From Anaerolineaceae bacterium (GTDB lineage Bacteria; Chloroflexota; Anaerolineae; Anaerolineales; Anaerolineaceae): 16,383 bases of DNA. The translations under genes were made by a program, and so were the position numbers. The DNA lies in assembly GCA_017995665.1 (NCBI GenBank), contig JAGOIM010000011.1, positions 1 to 16,383 of the forward strand, given 5' to 3'. This document shows positions 14,204-16,383 of this stretch, piece after piece (within the stretch, counting starts at the first letter, position 1; each line of letters starts with the position of its first letter). Under the pieces are notes generated by a model. It was not told the DNA's origin. It did not search any database and saw only the letters and a program-made list of their open reading frames with translations.

Positions 14204-14674
14204 ATGGCAAAGAGAAAACTTCCGGCAAATATGAAAAAGAAAAACCTCGGCCCAATTTGGATTATATTGGTCATTGTGGTTTTAGTGGTTGGTGTATTTG
14301 TTTACCGAGGCGTTCGGGAAATCAGCGGAAATCCAATTTATACCTCGCAAGATCAGGTTCCGAGACTTACCGGTGAGGAGGCAGCCCTTGCAGTAAGAGA
14401 GCAAGGCGCCGTCCTATTGGACACTCGTACGGATGGGCAATATGAAGTCAGCCATATCGAGGGAGCGATAAAATTGCCCCTGGCCGAACTCGATGAGGTG
14501 ATTAAAACGTTGGATAAGGACGTCTGGTATATCACTTATTGTACCTGACCGGCTGAAAACACAAGCGCCCGTGCGGCGTATCTAATGTCCCGAGCAGGTT
14601 TCAAACAAGTAAACCCGGTTCTTGGAGGTTTTGAAGCATTGTATCAAGCCGGTATGCCCTTGGCAGGGCAATAA
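14204..14674 (+). CDS. Membrane-anchored rhodanese-domain protein with in-frame TGA (candidate selenoprotein)
   Basis: Reading from ATG 14204 through one TGA (14546-14548, codon 115) to TAA gives 156 residues. The N-terminus is basic (MAKRKLPANMKKK), followed by a single membrane helix (about 16-36, IWIILVIVVLVVGVFVY), so the domain is probably outside the membrane. The rhodanese domain spans about 57-156: LLDTRTDGQYEVSHIEGAIKLPLAEL, ITYCT, then after the TGA PAENTSARAAYLMSRAGF and VLGGFEALYQAGMPL. The TGA lies in the active-site loop where relatives, as I remember them, read Y-C-T-C-P, so Sec would replace the second Cys of a CxC pair. The frame after the TGA is intact and family-typical for 42 residues, and a SECIS-like stem-loop follows. 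Alternatives are a recent nonsense mutation or a sequencing error (TGC or TGT to TGA). TGA is otherwise a normal stop here (the helicase gene uses it), so code reassignment is not the explanation. Function if translated: sulphur transfer or thiol redox chemistry. Confidence 0.75.
14546..14579 (+). promoter_or_regulatory. Candidate SECIS element after the in-frame TGA
   Basis: Downstream of TGA (14546-14548), gcgcc (14565-14569) pairs with ggcgt (14575-14579) over 5 bp (one G-U), closing the loop cgtgc. The loop begins 22 nt after the TGA and has G as its second base, consistent with the loose bacterial SECIS rules I know (apical loop about 16-37 nt after UGA, G among the first two loop bases). 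The stem is short and lies in GC-rich coding sequence (S-A-R-A-A), so a chance fold is possible. Confidence 0.45.
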
Positions 14675-14695
14675 AAGAAAAGTTCATTAGCGAGA

Positions 14696-14754
14696 GATGA
14701 AAGTTTTGGCGGGCAGAATGACTGATCAGACTGCTGCCGAAGCTTTCATCTTTT
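14696..14754 (+). terminator. Terminator of the rhodanese gene
   Basis: Long arms gatgaaagttttggcgggca... (from 14696) and ...ctgctgccgaagctttcatc (to 14750) pair over about 20 bp with three G-U pairs and one bulge, followed by TTTT. It begins 22 nt after the TAA at 14672-14674 and not after the internal TGA. This supports the longer frame being the real gene. Confidence 0.88.
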
Positions 14755-15076
14755 CATTTCAGCAAAAAAATAATCAAACCGCAGGGTGCGATTGAAGATG
14801 ATTAAGCCTCAGGAATTTTTTTGTGCAGTCCCATCTTTAATACCACTCACTTCGTTCGAGGACAATGTCCGCCTTTGAATTGCTCTTGAATAAATCTCAA
14901 AATATAAGCTCTCAACGGCGGATTGAATGGGCACGCCACTTAACAATCAAGAGGTTAATAGCCCATTCAATCGCGCCCTACATTTTTCCGTTCATCTTTT
15001 AATTTCAGTTTGATTAGTTAATCTGATAAAGTTTCTCCGAATTAAATAATTGTATAAGGTTTGTCTAAACAGCCCC
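14755..15076. repeat. Intergenic region with related GCGATTGAA repeat units
   Basis: No reading frame is seen. Perfect 12-bp arms gattgaatgggc (14921-14932) and gcccattcaatc (14961-14972) form a stem with a 28-nt loop, extendable by ggcg/cgcc with one bulge. A third related unit at about 14781-14812 (agggtgcgattga...attaagcctc) matches the minus-strand reading of the right arm (tagggcgcgattga...attaacctc). A small palindrome ggaca-a-tgtcc sits at 14860-14870. This looks like a cluster of REP/MITE-like intergenic repeats without a coding gene. Confidence 0.55.
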
Positions 15077-15105
15077 TTGTTCATGAACTCACATAAGACT
15101 AAAAT
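15077..15105 (+). promoter_or_regulatory. Promoter of the 136-aa lipoprotein gene
   Basis: TTGTTC (15077-15082), a 17-bp spacer and TAAAAT (15100-15105) give a plausible sigma-70-type promoter. A GAGAGG ribosome binding site (15121-15126) precedes the ATG at 15134. Confidence 0.6.
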
Positions 15106-15133
15106 GCAATCAAGATAGATGAGAGGTTGAAAA

Positions 15134-15544
15134 ATGAAAAAACAAAAATATCTTCTTATTGTTTTGAGCTTAGTCGTAGCGCTTATTCTCGGTGCTTGTG
15201 GAGCAACACCAACCGAGACCGCGCAAGAGGCAGTTAAACCGGAAATTCAAGCCCCGACCGAGCCAATAAGTGAAGTCGTTGAAGAGCCACTTCAAGAAGT
15301 GGTTGAACCTGAAGTAGAAACTGAACCTGAAGTTGTTGTTTCGGACTATGCTAATTTTAGTGATGCTGATTGGGAGGCTTATATCGTTGATAAAGCTGAC
15401 GGAAACCACAATCTCGATTTCGTTCTGAGGCAAAACCTTAGTGCGAGCCAGTGGGAGACTGTTCTCAACCGAATGATTAGCTACGGAGCAGATATTGACG
15501 CGGAAGGTAAAGAGGCATTGATTAATTGGCTAGTTAATCGATAG
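15134..15544 (+). CDS. Small lipoprotein with acidic linker and C-terminal helical domain, 136 aa
   Basis: The signal peptide ends in the lipobox L-G-A-C (C22), so the mature protein is lipid-anchored outside the membrane. Residues about 26-70 are a Pro/Glu/Val-rich, strongly acidic linker (EVVEEPLQEVVEPEVETEPE). Residues about 72-136 form a compact, probably helical domain: NFSDADWEAYIVDKADGNHN, LDFVLRQNLSASQWETVLNRM, YGADIDAEGKEALINWLVNR. The W-x-x-V/T-L-x-R-M-x-x-Y-G-A...E-x-K-x-x-I-x-x-W-L pattern resembles to me the helices after the heme site in small c-type cytochrome domains, but there is no C-x-x-C-H, so it cannot bind heme c. The family is not recognised. It is monocistronic, with a promoter 29 nt upstream and two hairpins after the stop. 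Confidence 0.82.
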   Translation: MKKQKYLLIVLSLVVALILGACGATPTETAQEAVKPEIQAPTEPISEVVEEPLQEVVEPEVETEPEVVVSDYANFSDADWEAYIVDKADGNHNLDFVLRQNLSASQWETVLNRMISYGADIDAEGKEALINWLVNR

Positions 15545-15559
15545 CAAAGCATCTGGGAA

Positions 15560-15582
15560 TCTGGCAATGTAAAATTGCCAGA
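15560..15582 (+). terminator. Hairpin directly after the lipoprotein gene
   Basis: Perfect 9-bp arms tctggcaat and attgccaga enclose a 5-nt loop, starting 15 nt after the lipoprotein stop. No T tract follows (aaaacaaaaa), so it may be an RNA-stabilising 3' hairpin rather than a terminator on this strand. The stronger terminator lies 11 nt downstream. Confidence 0.5.
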
Positions 15583-15593
15583 AAACAAAAAGG

Positions 15594-15634
15594 AACAGGC
15601 AGAAGCTCACTTCCCTTCTGCCTGTTTTAGTTTT
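15594..15634. terminator. Bidirectional terminator between the lipoprotein gene and ecfT
   Basis: Perfect 12-bp arms aacaggcagaag (15594-15605) and cttctgcctgtt (15615-15626) enclose a 9-nt loop. A T-rich tract (ttttagtttt, shared with the arm) follows on the plus strand. On the minus strand the stem is followed by cctttttg. It can end both the lipoprotein and the convergent ecfT transcripts. Confidence 0.9.
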
Positions 15635-15655
15635 AATAATTTTGTTTTGTCGCTA

Positions 15656-16383
15656 TTATTTGAATAGCCCGTACCACCAATTTGGAACGGAAAAGAGGCG
15701 CATGCCGAAGCGGTAGGCAAGCAAAAGAACCGTAACCACCATCAAAATCGAAAATGCGACGATGGCATAATCCCACCATTGAAATTTCAATACCTGCAGC
15801 CACGTCCGTTTTCGCTGGCCAAAACTGCGCAAATCCATCGCATTGGCGATATCCTCGCTGGAAACAATCGCATTCATTGTCACCGGAATAATCAAGGGAG
15901 CGACCTGACGGATTTTTTGAATAAGGTTCCCATTAGCCGCGCTGAGTTCAAAACCTCGCGCTTTTTGTGCATCCATCGTTACCTGAAGATTGCGCGCCAG
16001 GGTTGGGATAAAACGAAAAGATAATTCCATTGTATAAGCCAAACGGTCAGGCATACCAAGTTTGCTAAAAGTGACACCATAAGCCCGGGAATCCATGGTG
16101 TAAGGAATCATGACAAAGACAAGTGAAATGGAGAGAATGCGCATTAACTGAGCGATGGCAAACCAAAGGCGTTCCACGGTCAAGCCAAAGCCTATCCGCT
16201 TTCCAAAAATGAGCAGACCTTCAGGCCAAATCAAGCGGCCTCCGGGTGGAACGACACCTCCGGCACCACCTCCGGTGATAATGGTATTGACGATGATCAT
16301 TGTGAAAAGCATGATTGAGATCATCAGCCAACCTTGTTTGGTTTCTTTCCATTTCAATTGCCCCAGGCTATACCAGATGATTG
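15656..16383 (-). CDS. ecfT: ECF transporter T component (EcfT), partial, 5' end outside the window
   Basis: The integral membrane scaffold of an energy-coupling-factor vitamin or metal importer, linking the ATPase pair to a substrate-binding S component. The frame has no start before the window edge: it remains open from 16383 (reading IIWYSLGQLKWKETKQG), and the first candidate start (TTG at 16357) would cut into the first membrane region, so the gene is truncated by the window. Visible are a membrane segment (WLMISIMLFTMIIVNTII), a Gly/Pro-rich loop, a segment at about 65-88 (LWFAIAQLMRILSISLVFVM), and the two coupling motifs of EcfT, A-R-G in MDAQKARGFE and the L-R-S-F-G segment in NAMDLRSFGQRKRT. 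A final membrane helix (YAIVAFSILMVVTVLLLAY) precedes the C-terminus. The family assignment is firm; the substrate is unknown because no S component or ATPase gene is in view (likely upstream, beyond 16383). Confidence 0.9.
   Translation of the reverse strand, partial: IIWYSLGQLKWKETKQGWLMISIMLFTMIIVNTIITGGGAGGVVPPGGRLIWPEGLLIFGKRIGFGLTVERLWFAIAQLMRILSISLVFVMIPYTMDSRAYGVTFSKLGMPDRLAYTMELSFRFIPTLARNLQVTMDAQKARGFELSAANGNLIQKIRQVAPLIIPVTMNAIVSSEDIANAMDLRSFGQRKRTWLQVLKFQWWDYAIVAFSILMVVTVLLLAYRFGMRLFSVPNWWYGLFK

Overview
The window looks like a chromosomal segment of a Chloroflexota bacterium, most likely class Anaerolineae. This is inferred from gene content, not from a database search. The supporting content is two lipoproteins with an NBR1-type Ig-like domain behind a Pro/Thr linker, a small 65-aa protein of a kind I associate with this phylum, an Ig-plus-beta-domain lipoprotein architecture typical of the group, and moderate GC content. 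No phage, plasmid, CRISPR or intact insertion sequence was seen.

Layout. Positions 1-3150 (minus strand) hold a 65-aa conserved hypothetical protein with its own terminator. Upstream of it lies a 932-aa DinG-type helicase that carries an N-terminal DEDDh exonuclease domain and four cysteines for an iron-sulphur cluster. The helicase is divergent from a cytoplasmic family 2 glycoside hydrolase (3342-5132, plus strand). Both genes have a good -10 box ending only 7-8 nt before the start codon, so both mRNAs are probably leaderless. A perfect 17-bp hairpin (5250-5287) separates the hydrolase from a convergent tRNA-Lys(TTT) gene.

Positions 5634-10722 (minus strand) hold three tandem paralogues for secreted plant-type leucine-rich-repeat proteins (347, 637 and 599 aa). 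Each has a signal peptide, an N-terminal cap, roughly 8, 18 and 17 repeats of 24 residues, a cysteine-containing C-cap and the shared tail LP(L/I)I(L/F)R. The first and third genes share a promoter block. The first and second share a 190-bp downstream block with a terminator. The middle gene has lost the intervening block and appears to be co-transcribed with the gene upstream of it.

Positions 11035-14674 (plus strand) carry two NBR1-Ig lipoproteins, triosephosphate isomerase (tpiA), and a membrane-anchored rhodanese whose frame contains an in-frame TGA in the active-site loop (Y-C-T-TGA-P). A small stem-loop lies at the distance expected for a bacterial SECIS element, and the rest of the rhodanese domain is intact after the TGA. 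This gene is either a selenoprotein or a very fresh nonsense mutation, and it is the most interesting signal in the window. After a repeat-bearing intergenic region comes a 136-aa lipoprotein (15134-15544). The window ends inside a minus-strand ECF transporter T component (EcfT) whose 5' end lies outside.

The genes do not form one pathway. The common theme is cell-envelope and secreted proteins (three LRR proteins, three lipoproteins, a membrane rhodanese, an importer subunit) interspersed with housekeeping genes (tpiA, tRNA-Lys, DinG). Most units have a clear terminator, so transcription appears mostly mono- or bicistronic.
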